From assembly GCA_018060185.1 (NCBI GenBank), contig JAGOWQ010000001.1, positions 1 to 64,000 of the forward strand: DNA of 64,000 nucleotides, in the 5' to 3' direction. Source of the stretch: Leptotrichiaceae bacterium (GTDB lineage: Bacteria; Fusobacteriota; Fusobacteriia; Fusobacteriales; Leptotrichiaceae). Of this stretch, positions 55,625 to 64,000 are shown in pieces; within the stretch, counting starts at the first letter, position 1; every line of letters begins with the position of its first letter. The position numbers were made by a program, and so were the translations under genes. The notes under the pieces were generated by a model, which searched no databases, had not been told where the DNA came from, and saw nothing but the letters and a program-made list of their open reading frames with translations.

Positions 55625-57040
55625 TTATACCTTTTGTATTAACGCTATACACTCAATATGAGAAGTTTGTGGAAACATATCTACTGCTCCAATTTTTTCC
55701 AATTTATATCCATTTTCTATTAAAAATTTACAATCTCTTGCAAAAGTAGAAGGATTACATGATATATACACAATTTTTTCAATTTTATTTTTCACAACAC
55801 TTTTTAGTGTTTTTTCATCTATTCCTTTTCTTGGAGGATCAAATACAATCCCACCTACACTTTCTTTTTTTAATATATTAGGTAAAAAAGTTTCAACTTT
55901 TCCATTTAAAAGTAAAACATTATTCAAATTATTTTCTTTTATAGTAAAATTCCCTGAAACAACAGAGCTTTCCACGCTTTCAATTCCTATTACTTTTTTT
56001 GCATCTTTTGATAATATCATTGCAATAGTTCCAGTACCTGAAAAAGCATCTATTATTGTCTTATCTTTACTTTCACCTAAATATTCTATTGCTTTTTTAT
56101 ATAGTTTTACAGTTTGATTTTTATTTATTTGAAAAAATGAATCAGGATATATTTTAAATTTTATACCTTCTATTTCTTCTTCTAAATACTTTTCACCAAA
56201 TACATGCCTTATTTCTTCCCCTAAAATAACATTATTACTCTCATTTTTTATAGAAATATAAACTGATTTCACTTCATTATTTTCATCGTAAAGTTTTTCT
56301 AACACCTTAGTTAATAATCTGTATTGAGATTTTTTATTAATAACTATAACTATCATAACTTCATTTTTCTCATTATTTCTAACTATAATATGTTTTAAAA
56401 ATCCTGTGTTTTCTTTTTCATTATATACTTTAAATTCATTACTAGTTTTGCAATAACTATTTACAATATATAAAAATTTATCTATTATTTTTTCAGATAT
56501 TTTAGATCTCAATAAATTTTCATTTGCTGAAAATATGTCATGGGATTTTTTTGAATAAAACCCTGTCATTATTTTACCATCTTTTTTATATATAGGTTCT
56601 GAAGTCTTATTTCTATAGTTAGTTTTCACACTGCATTCCAAAATTTCTTCTATTTTAACATTCTCAAGATTAATTCCACCTATTTTTTCTAAAACTTCCC
56701 TTAACATTTCATTTTTATACTTTATTTGTTTTTCATACTTTAACATACCAAAATCGCATCCATCAAAATCTTCAAAAGTCATTTTTTTTATGTCATCTAT
56801 TCTATCTTTAGAAGGTTCTATTATTTTAGTAATAAGTCCTCTTCCATAAGATTTTTTCAATGATATTATTTCAACTTCTAATTTATCTCCAGGAACACTC
56901 ATAGGAACAAATATTGTAAATCCATCTACTCTTCCTAATCCTTCTCCTCCAAATACTATTTTTTCAATTTCAATTTCAACTTTTTGACCTAAAGTATATT
57001 TTTTTCTTTGCTCTTGTTCATTATTTATTTGAGTTTCCAT
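55625..57040 (-). CDS. RNA uridine-5-methyltransferase, RlmD/TrmA type
   Basis: A 471-residue protein: N-terminal TRAM RNA-binding domain (about 15-70, KVEIEIEKIVFGGEGLGRVDG), a middle domain, and a SAM methyltransferase domain with IIDAFSGTGTIAM, FDPPRKG, and nucleophile Cys in SCNPSTFARD. The Fe-S cysteine cluster of classical RumA is incomplete: around 80-95 only one Cys (FDGCDFGML) is present, so a cluster-free form is likely. Which uridine (tRNA U54 or 23S rRNA) cannot be told. The ATG at 57040 follows AAGGGA at 8 nt. Confidence 0.88.
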   Translation of the reverse strand: METQINNEQEQRKKYTLGQKVEIEIEKIVFGGEGLGRVDGFTIFVPMSVPGDKLEVEIISLKKSYGRGLITKIIEPSKDRIDDIKKMTFEDFDGCDFGMLKYEKQIKYKNEMLREVLEKIGGINLENVKIEEILECSVKTNYRNKTSEPIYKKDGKIMTGFYSKKSHDIFSANENLLRSKISEKIIDKFLYIVNSYCKTSNEFKVYNEKENTGFLKHIIVRNNEKNEVMIVIVINKKSQYRLLTKVLEKLYDENNEVKSVYISIKNESNNVILGEEIRHVFGEKYLEEEIEGIKFKIYPDSFFQINKNQTVKLYKKAIEYLGESKDKTIIDAFSGTGTIAMILSKDAKKVIGIESVESSVVSGNFTIKENNLNNVLLLNGKVETFLPNILKKESVGGIVFDPPRKGIDEKTLKSVVKNKIEKIVYISCNPSTFARDCKFLIENGYKLEKIGAVDMFPQTSHIECIALIQKV

Positions 57041-57063
57041 ACTATCAATCCCTTCATCATTAT

Positions 57064-57090
57064 ACAAAAAAGACTGGTATTTTCCAGTCT
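57064..57090 (-). terminator. Leader terminator before the RNA methyltransferase gene
   Basis: On the minus strand AGACTGG (57084-57090), 6-nt loop, CCAGTCT (57071-57077), six Ts. It ends about 24 nt before the start codon and lies downstream of a promoter, so it is inside the leader. Confidence 0.75.
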
Positions 57091-57147
57091 AATTTGATTT
57101 TATCTATTTTTAACTACATATTTACATCGATTAAAACTTACTCTATG

Positions 57148-57176
57148 ATACTACCATAATTTTAAGTTGATGTCAA
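57148..57176 (-). promoter_or_regulatory. Promoter of the RNA methyltransferase gene
   Basis: Minus-strand TTGACA (57171-57176), 17-nt spacer, TAGTAT (57148-57153). Confidence 0.5.
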
Positions 57177-57199
57177 CTTATTAAACGAGTAGTATATTT

Positions 57200-58414
57200 T
57201 TAAGATAGACATTCCATAATGTTTTTCAATTGTAGTGCTATTCCTATTTTTAGACTTTCCTCGTCAATATTAAATTTAGGATGATGTAAATCATAAATTA
57301 TATTTTTTTCTTCATTTCTCGTACCAAGTCTGAAAAAACATCCTTTTATCTCATTTAAAAAATAACTTACATCTTCCACATCCATTCTTGATTCTTTTAT
57401 TAACTCTAAAGAACTAATTCCATACAAATCAACAATATTATTTTCAACTATCTTAGTAACTTCGTCGTTATTTATTACAGGTTCATATCCATATTTTATA
57501 TTTATTTCAACTTTCCCACCAAGACTTTCAACAAATTTAGGTAACTCTTTTTCGATAGTTTCTTTTATATATTCTCTAGTTTCAAATGACATAGTCCTAA
57601 TTGTTCCTAACATTTCAACTTTATCACAAACTATATTATTAACTTCTCCACCTTTGAATGATCCTATAGTTATAACTGCTTCTTCTCTAGGGTCTATTCT
57701 TCTGCTTATTATGGATTGAAAAAATTCTAAAACTTTAGCACCTATTAATATTGCATCCACTCCTTTATGAGGTAATGCTGCATGGGCAGAAATACCGTGA
57801 ATAGTTACTTTAAGTTGTGATGAAGATGCGTGAACTTTTCCATATTTTATCCCTATTTTACCAACGGGTATCTCTGGCGCCATATGTAGAGCAAAAAAGG
57901 CATCTATTTTTTTATCTATTTCGTTTCCTAATTTATCCTTAAATTTTAATACTCCTTCTTTTATCATTCTTTTTGCACCACCATCTGTTTCTTCAGCTGG
58001 CTGGAAGAAAAATCTAACAATTCCATTCCATTTATCTTTGTTTTCTACTAATAATTTTGCAACTCCTAATTGTATTGTAGTATGGGCATCATGTCCACAT
58101 GCATGCATTTTCCCTATGTTTTTTGATTTATATTCAACATCATTTTCTTCAAAAATAGGTAGTGCATCTATGTCAGCTCTTGTCGCTATTACTTTACCTT
58201 TTCCATTATAAATAGTAGCTACAACTCCTGTATTAATAACCTCTTCAAATTCTATATTATTTTTTTTCAAAAACTCTTTTATTTTCTTACTTGTTTCAAA
58301 CTCTTCATCCCCTAATTCAGGATTCATATGAAATTCTCTTCTTATTTTTATCATTTCATCGTATATTTTATCTACATTTTTTTTTATAAATATATTTAAT
58401 TCTTCTTTATTCAT
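57200..58414 (-). CDS. M20-family amidohydrolase (hippurate hydrolase-like)
   Basis: A 404-residue metal-dependent peptidase/amidase: IRREFHMNPELGDEEFETS, catalytic/metal ACGHDAHT (near 107-114), FFFQPAEETDGGAKRMI, ALHMAPEIPVGKIG and the dimerisation domain. Carboxypeptidase Ss1/hippuricase group, releasing amino acids from N-acyl or short peptide substrates; the exact substrate is unknown. Monocistronic between two regulated units. Confidence 0.9.
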   Translation of the reverse strand: MNKEELNIFIKKNVDKIYDEMIKIRREFHMNPELGDEEFETSKKIKEFLKKNNIEFEEVINTGVVATIYNGKGKVIATRADIDALPIFEENDVEYKSKNIGKMHACGHDAHTTIQLGVAKLLVENKDKWNGIVRFFFQPAEETDGGAKRMIKEGVLKFKDKLGNEIDKKIDAFFALHMAPEIPVGKIGIKYGKVHASSSQLKVTIHGISAHAALPHKGVDAILIGAKVLEFFQSIISRRIDPREEAVITIGSFKGGEVNNIVCDKVEMLGTIRTMSFETREYIKETIEKELPKFVESLGGKVEINIKYGYEPVINNDEVTKIVENNIVDLYGISSLELIKESRMDVEDVSYFLNEIKGCFFRLGTRNEEKNIIYDLHHPKFNIDEESLKIGIALQLKNIMECLS

Positions 58415-58482
58415 ACTTCCTCCTAATATTTAATTCAATATATATTATTATATTAAAAATAAAGACATAAATCAATAAAAAT

Positions 58483-58521
58483 AAAAAACAACTTACAATT
58501 CTAAGAATTTTTAGTTGTTTT
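58483..58521 (-). terminator. Terminator of the ABC importer operon
   Basis: AAAACAACT (58485-58493) and AGTTGTTTT (58513-58521) with inner AATTC/GAATT; T-run on the minus side. Confidence 0.75.
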
Positions 58522-58537
58522 TATTTCTATATCTAAA

Positions 58538-59323
58538 TTAAAAAATATCTTTATCTGATAACTGAGCATCTTTCTTTTTAAACATTTCAAGTAATTTTTC
58601 TACAGTAAGTTGTTCTTTTTCAACACCTTTAATATCAAATATTACTTCTCCAGAATGGAGCATTATAAGTCTATTTCCATATTTAATAGCATCTTGCATA
58701 TTATGTGTTATCATCAAACTTGTTATGTTATTTTTTTCTACTATTTCTTTTGTTATTTCAAGGATTATTTCAGATGTTTGTGGATCAAGAGCAGCAGTAT
58801 GCTCATCTAATAACAATATATCTGGATGATTCAAAGTAGCCATAATTAACGACAAACATTGTCTTTGTCCTCCTGATAAAAGACCTACTTGAGTGAAAAG
58901 TTGTTTTTCTAATCCTAATCCTATACTTTTCAATTGATTTTTATAAAATTCAATATTTTTTGTATCAAGACCAAAAGTAAAATTGAACCTTTTTCCTTTG
59001 TTTTTTGCCATAGAAAGATTTTCTAAAACCGTCATTGATGGAGCTGTTCCTTGTGTAGGATCTTGATAAACTTGTGAAATCCATTTTGATCTTTTATGTC
59101 TTTCAATATTTGTTATATTACTACCATTTAAAATTATATCCCCTCCATCAGGGTTTATTTGACCATTTATTACATTTAACAATGTAGATTTACCTGCTCC
59201 ATTACTTCCTATTATTGTTACAAAGTCTCCATCATCTATTTTTAAATCTAATCCCTTAAATACTGGTTTTGCTGTTCCTATCTCAGAGAAGAAAGTTTTG
59301 TGTAAGTTTTTTATTTCAATCAT
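58538..59323 (-). CDS. ABC importer ATP-binding protein (TrpXYZ-like)
   Basis: 261 residues: Walker A GSNGAGKST (38-46), Q-loop around WISQVYQD, signature LLSGGQRQ, Walker B ILLLDEHTAALDP (His replaces Pro in DEPT) and H-loop MITHNM. COG1101-type ATPase, as in the TrpXYZ group of predicted tryptophan/tyrosine importers. Last gene of the operon. Confidence 0.9.
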   Translation of the reverse strand: MIEIKNLHKTFFSEIGTAKPVFKGLDLKIDDGDFVTIIGSNGAGKSTLLNVINGQINPDGGDIILNGSNITNIERHKRSKWISQVYQDPTQGTAPSMTVLENLSMAKNKGKRFNFTFGLDTKNIEFYKNQLKSIGLGLEKQLFTQVGLLSGGQRQCLSLIMATLNHPDILLLDEHTAALDPQTSEIILEITKEIVEKNNITSLMITHNMQDAIKYGNRLIMLHSGEVIFDIKGVEKEQLTVEKLLEMFKKKDAQLSDKDIF

Positions 59324-60469
59324 TTATTTTCCTTCTCCTTTCTGAGACAATTTTAATGTTTTTCTACCTTTTTTCACTTTTTTTGATGTTTCGTTCCATA
59401 AAATTGCAGTAAGTATTATAGCTGTTATTATTTTTACATCTGTAGGTCTAACCTCTAAAGTTTTTATTAAATTATCATTAAAATTAAGACTTCTATACAA
59501 ACTTTTTGTCCAATTATTTGATGTTAATGCAATATTTATAATAGTATAATACAACAATGAACCAATTGTTACAATAGATATTTCATTTATTAATTGAGAT
59601 TTTTTCAGAACACCTAATCCTAAAATTATTGCTGCAAGCCCAATTACTATCGTTCCTACTCCTGACTGTAAATCTGCTACTTTAAGTGTTTGAGCAAATA
59701 AAGCCCCTGATAATGCAACTAATCCATTTGCTAACATCAATCCAAAAATTTTAAGTCTTTTTTCATTTACACCAAGACTTATAACTAATTTTTCGTTATT
59801 TCCTAATGCTCTTAAAGCAAAACCAAACTTAGAAGTTAGTATGTAATCTATTATCATTTTTATTATAAACACTATCAATATTGTAAGCATTAACTTTATG
59901 TCTTTTGTATAGGCTACGTAGCCTATTAATATAAATACAGAGACTATGTAAAAACTCATACTTTTTATAACATATTTATTTTCTTTTATTTTATAATCAT
60001 ATAGACCTTTTAAAATCAATAATATTAAAAATACTACTGAAAAGGGTATAAAATTTTTCTCATATGAAACAATTTCATAAATACTTCTTTCAGGTGGAAT
60101 AAACACATTTGGAACACCGATTATTCTAGAATTTATACTATAAAATCCTGTCATTACCAATATTCCTGATAGCAATCCATTTATGTTAAAATAAACATGT
60201 AGTGCCCCTGTGATATAACCAGCCATCATTCCTGCAATTACTGTTAAAACTAAACCCATAATAGGATTCGTTATTCCTAAAAAACCATTTTTTGATAATG
60301 CAAATGCAGCAAATACAAATCCTCCTAAAGGAAACGTAGCATCTACAGACATATCCGCAAAATTCAATATTTTATAAGTTATATATACACCCATTACCAT
60401 TATAGAGTATATAAATCCTGTTTTAAAAGCTTCAGGTAAACTTTGTATAATTATCAATAATTCATTCAT
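59324..60469 (-). CDS. ABC importer permease (TrpXYZ-like)
   Basis: A 381-residue integral membrane permease with about nine to ten helices (FIYSIMVMGVYITYKILNFADMSVDATFPLGG near the start, then FALRALGNNEKLVISLGVNEKRLKIFGLMLANGLVALSGAL). It is of the COG4120 / BPD-permease 2 type. It abuts the ATPase gene (the two ORFs touch) and follows the substrate-binding gene by 20 nt. The small basic tail (KKVKKGRKTLK) is cytoplasmic. Confidence 0.9.
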   Translation of the reverse strand: MNELLIIIQSLPEAFKTGFIYSIMVMGVYITYKILNFADMSVDATFPLGGFVFAAFALSKNGFLGITNPIMGLVLTVIAGMMAGYITGALHVYFNINGLLSGILVMTGFYSINSRIIGVPNVFIPPERSIYEIVSYEKNFIPFSVVFLILLILKGLYDYKIKENKYVIKSMSFYIVSVFILIGYVAYTKDIKLMLTILIVFIIKMIIDYILTSKFGFALRALGNNEKLVISLGVNEKRLKIFGLMLANGLVALSGALFAQTLKVADLQSGVGTIVIGLAAIILGLGVLKKSQLINEISIVTIGSLLYYTIINIALTSNNWTKSLYRSLNFNDNLIKTLEVRPTDVKIITAIILTAILWNETSKKVKKGRKTLKLSQKGEGK

Positions 60470-60489
60470 TTTTCTTTTAACACACTTCC

Positions 60490-61464
60490 TTAATTTTTAG
60501 TTTTTACTATTGTTGCTCCAGAGAAAGCAGGATTTTTCAAATCAAATCCTAAAGCTTTAGCAGTATCCTCATTTACATACAGTACTTTCTTTTCTGAAAT
60601 TTCAAAAGGTATTTCAGAAACTGGTTTTCCTTTTAATATTTCTACTGCCATTTGACCTGCTCTTTTTCCTAATTCAAAATAATCTATTCCCATGGTAAAT
60701 AATGAACCTAATTCTACTGAAGAATTTTCAGTTGCTATAACAGGTTTTTTAGCTGCTATTGCTTCTGAATTTATAAGTTTTATTCCTGAAACTATTAAAT
60801 TATCTGTTGGGATATATAATGCGTCAACTTGAGATAACAATGCTTTTGTTCCTTGTGCTAATTCACCAAAAGCTGTAACTCCTTGTAAAACTACCTCTAT
60901 ATTTTTTTCTTTAGCTTTAGCTTCTATATCTCTAACTTGTACTAAAGAATTTTGTTCTGATGTATTGTATAAAATCCCTATTTTTTTTACTTTAGGATTT
61001 AATTTTAATAGTAAGTCTAATTGCTCCCCTATATTGTCTACTCTATCGCTAGTCCCAGTTACGTTTTGATTTAATATTTTTGCACTTTCAGGATCTGTTA
61101 CAGCAGAAAATATTACAGGTATATCACTTATATTATTTGCTAATGCTTGAGCAGATGGAGTAGCAATTCCAAATACTAAATCTTTTTTATCTGCCTTAAA
61201 ATTTGTCGAAATCAAATTTGCATTTGCTATAGAACCTTCTGCATTTTTTTCATCATATTCTGCTTTTAATCCAGCTTCTTCAAAAGCCTTTTTAAATCCT
61301 TCTTTTGCTAAATCTAATGAAGGATGTGTAACAATTTGTGTTATCCCTATTTTATAAGTTTTTTCTGATTGAGCAGGATCAGCTTTTTTATCAGTTACTG
61401 ACTCTTGTTTTCCGCATGCCAATATTAATATCCCACTTAACATTATTAATAATAACTTTTTCAT
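60490..61464 (-). CDS. ABC substrate-binding lipoprotein 2 (TrpX-like)
   Basis: 324 residues: lipoprotein signal peptide with lipobox ILAC (Cys17) and a COG2984-type periplasmic binding protein, KIGITQIVTHPSLDLAKEGF, IPVIFSAVTDPESAKIL, VTGTSDRVD, IGILYNTSEQNS. It is a close paralogue of the next gene upstream. Second in the operon, before the permease. Confidence 0.9.
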   Translation of the reverse strand: MKKLLLIMLSGILILACGKQESVTDKKADPAQSEKTYKIGITQIVTHPSLDLAKEGFKKAFEEAGLKAEYDEKNAEGSIANANLISTNFKADKKDLVFGIATPSAQALANNISDIPVIFSAVTDPESAKILNQNVTGTSDRVDNIGEQLDLLLKLNPKVKKIGILYNTSEQNSLVQVRDIEAKAKEKNIEVVLQGVTAFGELAQGTKALLSQVDALYIPTDNLIVSGIKLINSEAIAAKKPVIATENSSVELGSLFTMGIDYFELGKRAGQMAVEILKGKPVSEIPFEISEKKVLYVNEDTAKALGFDLKNPAFSGATIVKTKN

Positions 61465-61517
61465 ACTTTAAAACACTCCTTTTTTCTATTTATTCTACTT
61501 TAATTATGTTTGTTTTA

Positions 61518-62483
61518 CTATTCTACAAATTTTGCTTTAGTTTTAACATCATCTGGTAAGTTAATTCCTAATGCCTTTAATGTTTTAGAGTTTACTACTA
61601 TATCATTTAATTCCATTGTTTTAAATTGAATTTCAGATATATTTTTACCATTTAATACTTCTACAGCTATTTTACCAGCTTCTTTCCCCAATTCATAATA
61701 ATCTATTCCTTGAGTTATTAATGCTCCCCCATTTACATGAGCTGCTTCTGCTCCAAAAACTATCTTTTTAGAATTAGTTGCTTTTTCTGTGATTAGATTA
61801 ACTACTGAAGCTATTAAATTATCTGTTGGTAAATAAATAGCATCAGAAGTTGCTATTAATGCTTCTGTTGCTTGAGGTATTTCATTTGCTTGAGTGATAC
61901 TTCTTTCAACAATTTCTAAGTTCAATTCTGATGCTGCTTTTTTCAAATCTTCCACTTGAACTATAGAATTTTGCTCTGAAGAATTATAAATAACTCCAAC
62001 TTTTTTAATTTTAGAATCTAATTTTATTAGTAATTCTAATTGTTGTTTTATATTTACTCTATCACTAACTCCAGTAACATTTCCTTTTAATATTCCTGCT
62101 GATTTTGGATCTGTTATTGCTGAAAATACAATAGGTATTTCATTTGTGCTTTGAGCTGCTGCCTGCGCTGTTGGCGTTGCTATAGCATATATTAAATTAG
62201 GTTTTGAACTTACTAAAGTATTTGCTATTAAATTAGCTGTTGATACTTCTCCATTAGCATTTTTTTCATCGTATTCTGCTTCAATCCCTGCTTCTTTTAA
62301 AGCATCTTTAAATCCTTCTCTTGCCTTATCCAAAGCTGGATGAGCCACTATTTGAGTTATTCCAATTTTGAATTTTCTTTTTCCTTCTTTATTACTAGAA
62401 GTTTCTCCTCCCTGCTTTCCTTCTGTTCCACAACTTAAAATCATTACTGTAAATAAACTCAGTAATAAAAACAATTTTCTCAT
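61518..62483 (-). CDS. ABC substrate-binding lipoprotein 1 (TrpX-like)
   Basis: 321 residues with lipobox ILSC (Cys18) and the same fold as its neighbour: KIGITQIVAHPALDKAREGF, IPIVFSAITDPKSAGIL, VTGVSDRVN, VGVIYNSSEQNS. The two share a similar length and most motifs but differ in the ligand-proximal loops, so the operon may carry two specificities or affinities on one permease. First gene of the operon, with the promoter and an inverted repeat upstream. Ligand not shown: tryptophan, tyrosine or another small molecule. Confidence 0.9.
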   Translation of the reverse strand: MRKLFLLLSLFTVMILSCGTEGKQGGETSSNKEGKRKFKIGITQIVAHPALDKAREGFKDALKEAGIEAEYDEKNANGEVSTANLIANTLVSSKPNLIYAIATPTAQAAAQSTNEIPIVFSAITDPKSAGILKGNVTGVSDRVNIKQQLELLIKLDSKIKKVGVIYNSSEQNSIVQVEDLKKAASELNLEIVERSITQANEIPQATEALIATSDAIYLPTDNLIASVVNLITEKATNSKKIVFGAEAAHVNGGALITQGIDYYELGKEAGKIAVEVLNGKNISEIQFKTMELNDIVVNSKTLKALGINLPDDVKTKAKFVE

Positions 62484-62518
62484 TTTAATTCCTCCTACTA
62501 TCCTACTTAAAATTCTAC

Positions 62519-62551
62519 ATTATTTAATATCTTTGAATTACATTAAATAAT
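62519..62551. repeat. 10-bp inverted repeat upstream of the ABC importer operon
   Basis: ATTATTTAAT (62519-62528) and its exact complement ATTAAATAAT (62542-62551), separated by 13 bp. It lies 35-70 bp upstream of the first substrate-binding gene; could be an operator or a leader hairpin. Confidence 0.5.
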
Positions 62552-62702
62552 ATCATTTTTTGAAATTAAAAACAATATGAAATATTTTATTTTTTAAAAT
62601 TATTTGCTCATAACTTGATTTTTGTATGTTTTCAAACATTATATATTATATATAGAATATATATAAATGTATAATATTTAACTATAATTTCATTTGTCGC
62701 AC

Positions 62703-62730
62703 TTGTTTTTGTAAATTCTTAGGGTATAAT
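62703..62730 (+). promoter_or_regulatory. pckA promoter
   Basis: TTGTTT (62703-62708), 16-nt spacer, TATAAT (62725-62730), about 42 nt upstream of the start; SD GGAGGGAAG. Confidence 0.6.
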
Positions 62731-62772
62731 TATAACGTAATAGAGTTTTAATTAGTAAATGGAGGGAAGTAT

Positions 62773-64000
62773 ATGAAAATAAAAACATTTGGATTAAAAA
62801 AATCAGGAATCATTAATTCTACTGCAGTATATAGAAACTTATCTCCTGCAGATTTAATTGAAAAAGCTTTACAAAGGGGAGAAGGAACTCTTTCTGAAAC
62901 TGGAGCATTAGTTGTTACTACTGGAAAATATACTGGTAGATCCCCTGATGACAAATTTGTTGTTGACACTCCCGGTATCCATAATTCCATTGCTTGGGGT
63001 AAAGTAAACAAACCCATAAGTAAAGAAAAATTTGATATGATTTATCAAAAATTAATATCTTATCTTCAAAATCGAGAAATTTTTATTTTTGATGGTATTG
63101 CAGGGGCAGATCCATCTTGTAGAAAAAAATTTCGTATAATAAATGAATTAGCTAGTCAAAATTTATTTATTCATCAATTATTAATTAGACCTACAGAAGA
63201 TGAATTAGCTAACTATGGAAAAGAAGATTTTACTATAATAGCTGCTCCTGGATTCCATTGTAATCCATTAACTGATGGAGTGAACTCTGAAGCTGCTATC
63301 ATTATTAATTACGAAGAAAAAAAAGCTATAATATGTGGTTCTCAATATTCAGGAGAAATGAAAAAAAGTGTATTCTGCGTTATGAACTTTATAATGCCTA
63401 GTTTGGATGTTCTTCCAATGCATTGTTCTGCTAATATGGATCCTGAAACTGGATCTACTGCTATATTTTTTGGATTATCAGGAACAGGAAAGACTACATT
63501 GTCTACTGATCCAAATAGACTTTTAATAGGTGACGATGAACACGGATGGTCAGATCATGGAATATTTAATTTTGAAGGTGGATGCTATGCAAAATGTATA
63601 AACTTAAAAGAAAAAAATGAGCCTGAGATATTTCATGCTATAAAATTTGGAAGCCTTGTTGAAAATGTGGTAATGGATCCTGTTACTAGAAAGTTAGATT
63701 TTTTTGACAAAAGTTTAACTGAAAACACTCGTGTAGGATATCCTATTGATTATATTTCTAATGCTAGAGTTCCTGGTATAGGTAGAATTCCTAATGTTAT
63801 TATATTCTTAACAGCTGATGCTTTTGGAGTATTACCTCCAATTTCTAAATTAAGCCATGAGGCTGCTATGTATCACTTTATAACAGGATTTACTTCTAAA
63901 TTAGCTGGTACTGAAAGAGGAATAACTGAACCTCAACCTACTTTCTCTACTTGTTTCGGTGAACCTTTTATGCCATTAAATCCTATAGTGTATTCTGAAA
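62773..64000 (+). CDS. pckA: ATP-dependent phosphoenolpyruvate carboxykinase (cut by window edge)
   Basis: The first 409 residues are visible; the full enzyme is about 520-530. It converts oxaloacetate and ATP to PEP and CO2 (or the reverse, which fixes CO2 and yields ATP, in some anaerobes). P-loop GLSGTGKT (234-241), metal/substrate region with MHCSANMD (217-224), kinase-1a IGDDEHGW and FNFEGGCYAK are present. The start is the ATG at 62773 behind GGAGGG. Divergent from the ABC importer operon. Confidence 0.96.
   Translation, partial: MKIKTFGLKKSGIINSTAVYRNLSPADLIEKALQRGEGTLSETGALVVTTGKYTGRSPDDKFVVDTPGIHNSIAWGKVNKPISKEKFDMIYQKLISYLQNREIFIFDGIAGADPSCRKKFRIINELASQNLFIHQLLIRPTEDELANYGKEDFTIIAAPGFHCNPLTDGVNSEAAIIINYEEKKAIICGSQYSGEMKKSVFCVMNFIMPSLDVLPMHCSANMDPETGSTAIFFGLSGTGKTTLSTDPNRLLIGDDEHGWSDHGIFNFEGGCYAKCINLKEKNEPEIFHAIKFGSLVENVVMDPVTRKLDFFDKSLTENTRVGYPIDYISNARVPGIGRIPNVIIFLTADAFGVLPPISKLSHEAAMYHFITGFTSKLAGTERGITEPQPTFSTCFGEPFMPLNPIVYSE

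Noticed and set aside
62748-63017. 89-codon minus-strand frame
   Set aside because: Antisense to the start of pckA, no SD.

Overview
The window is ordinary chromosomal DNA from a very AT-rich, Gram-negative anaerobe, most likely a member of the Leptotrichiaceae (Fusobacteriota). The evidence is an autotransporter with the long basic N-terminus seen in Leptotrichia-type surface proteins beside a short FadA-like protein, an F-type ATP synthase whose c subunit carries the Na+ ligand set known from fusobacterial relatives, a KDO-8-phosphate synthase (so an LPS-type outer membrane), and a two-cluster clostridial-type ferredoxin. The genus is not decided by what can be seen. No tRNA, rRNA, insertion sequence, prophage, CRISPR array or other mobile element was recognised, and no obviously new multi-gene system is present. 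The less ordinary signals are in leaders, start sites and intergenic RNA.

Layout, left to right. 1-1241 (-): short FadA-like protein and the start of a large autotransporter (cut by the left edge). 1450-3421 (-): asparagine synthetase behind a T-box-like attenuator. 3512-5348 (-): ferredoxin, then infC-rpmI-rplT with a leader terminator and a probable AUA start for IF3. 5381-8981 (-): formate-THF ligase, a MalY/PatB beta-lyase and an XRE regulator. 9078-13018 (-): PHP phosphatase, NUDIX hydrolase, MgtE, a small membrane-anchored protein and a YgjP-type metalloprotease. 13205-14827 (+): an ABC-F protein. 14956-15927 (-): flavodoxin lipoprotein and cold-shock protein. 16319-18761 (+): aspartokinase and homoserine dehydrogenase. 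18910-25993 (-): KdsA, GapN, an aminotransferase, Lgt and a Ca2+-type P-ATPase. 26249-27799 (+): glutamate dehydrogenase and a YciI-like protein. 27890-30997 (-): recA-recX-plsC-rdgB. 31184-33814 (-): dapB, dapH and a TPR protein. 34052-43257 (-): methyltransferase, the complete F1Fo ATP synthase operon and a DUF4912 protein. 43470-52887 (-): glmM, a two-component system, a U32 protein, dnaB, rplI, dnaX and a small alarmone synthetase. 53000-58414 (-): hypothetical protein, TraX-like protein, uracil-DNA glycosylase, an RNA methyltransferase, an M20 amidohydrolase and a candidate small RNA. 58538-62483 (-): a TrpXYZ-type ABC importer with two substrate-binding lipoproteins. 62773-64000 (+): PEP carboxykinase, cut by the right edge.

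Functionally, several genes belong to the aspartate and glutamate families (lysC, hom, dapB, dapH, asnB, gdhA). GapN and GdhA tie carbon and nitrogen flow to NAD(P)H, and the ATP synthase and P-type ATPase couple to cation gradients. Many genes have a plausible strong -35/-10 or an extended -10 (TGATATAAT) and a hairpin terminator, which makes transcription units fairly easy to draw. Several start codons were moved from the longest reading frame because the Shine-Dalgarno (SD) sequence lies inside the apparent N-terminus. All functions are family-level readings made by eye; no database search was run.
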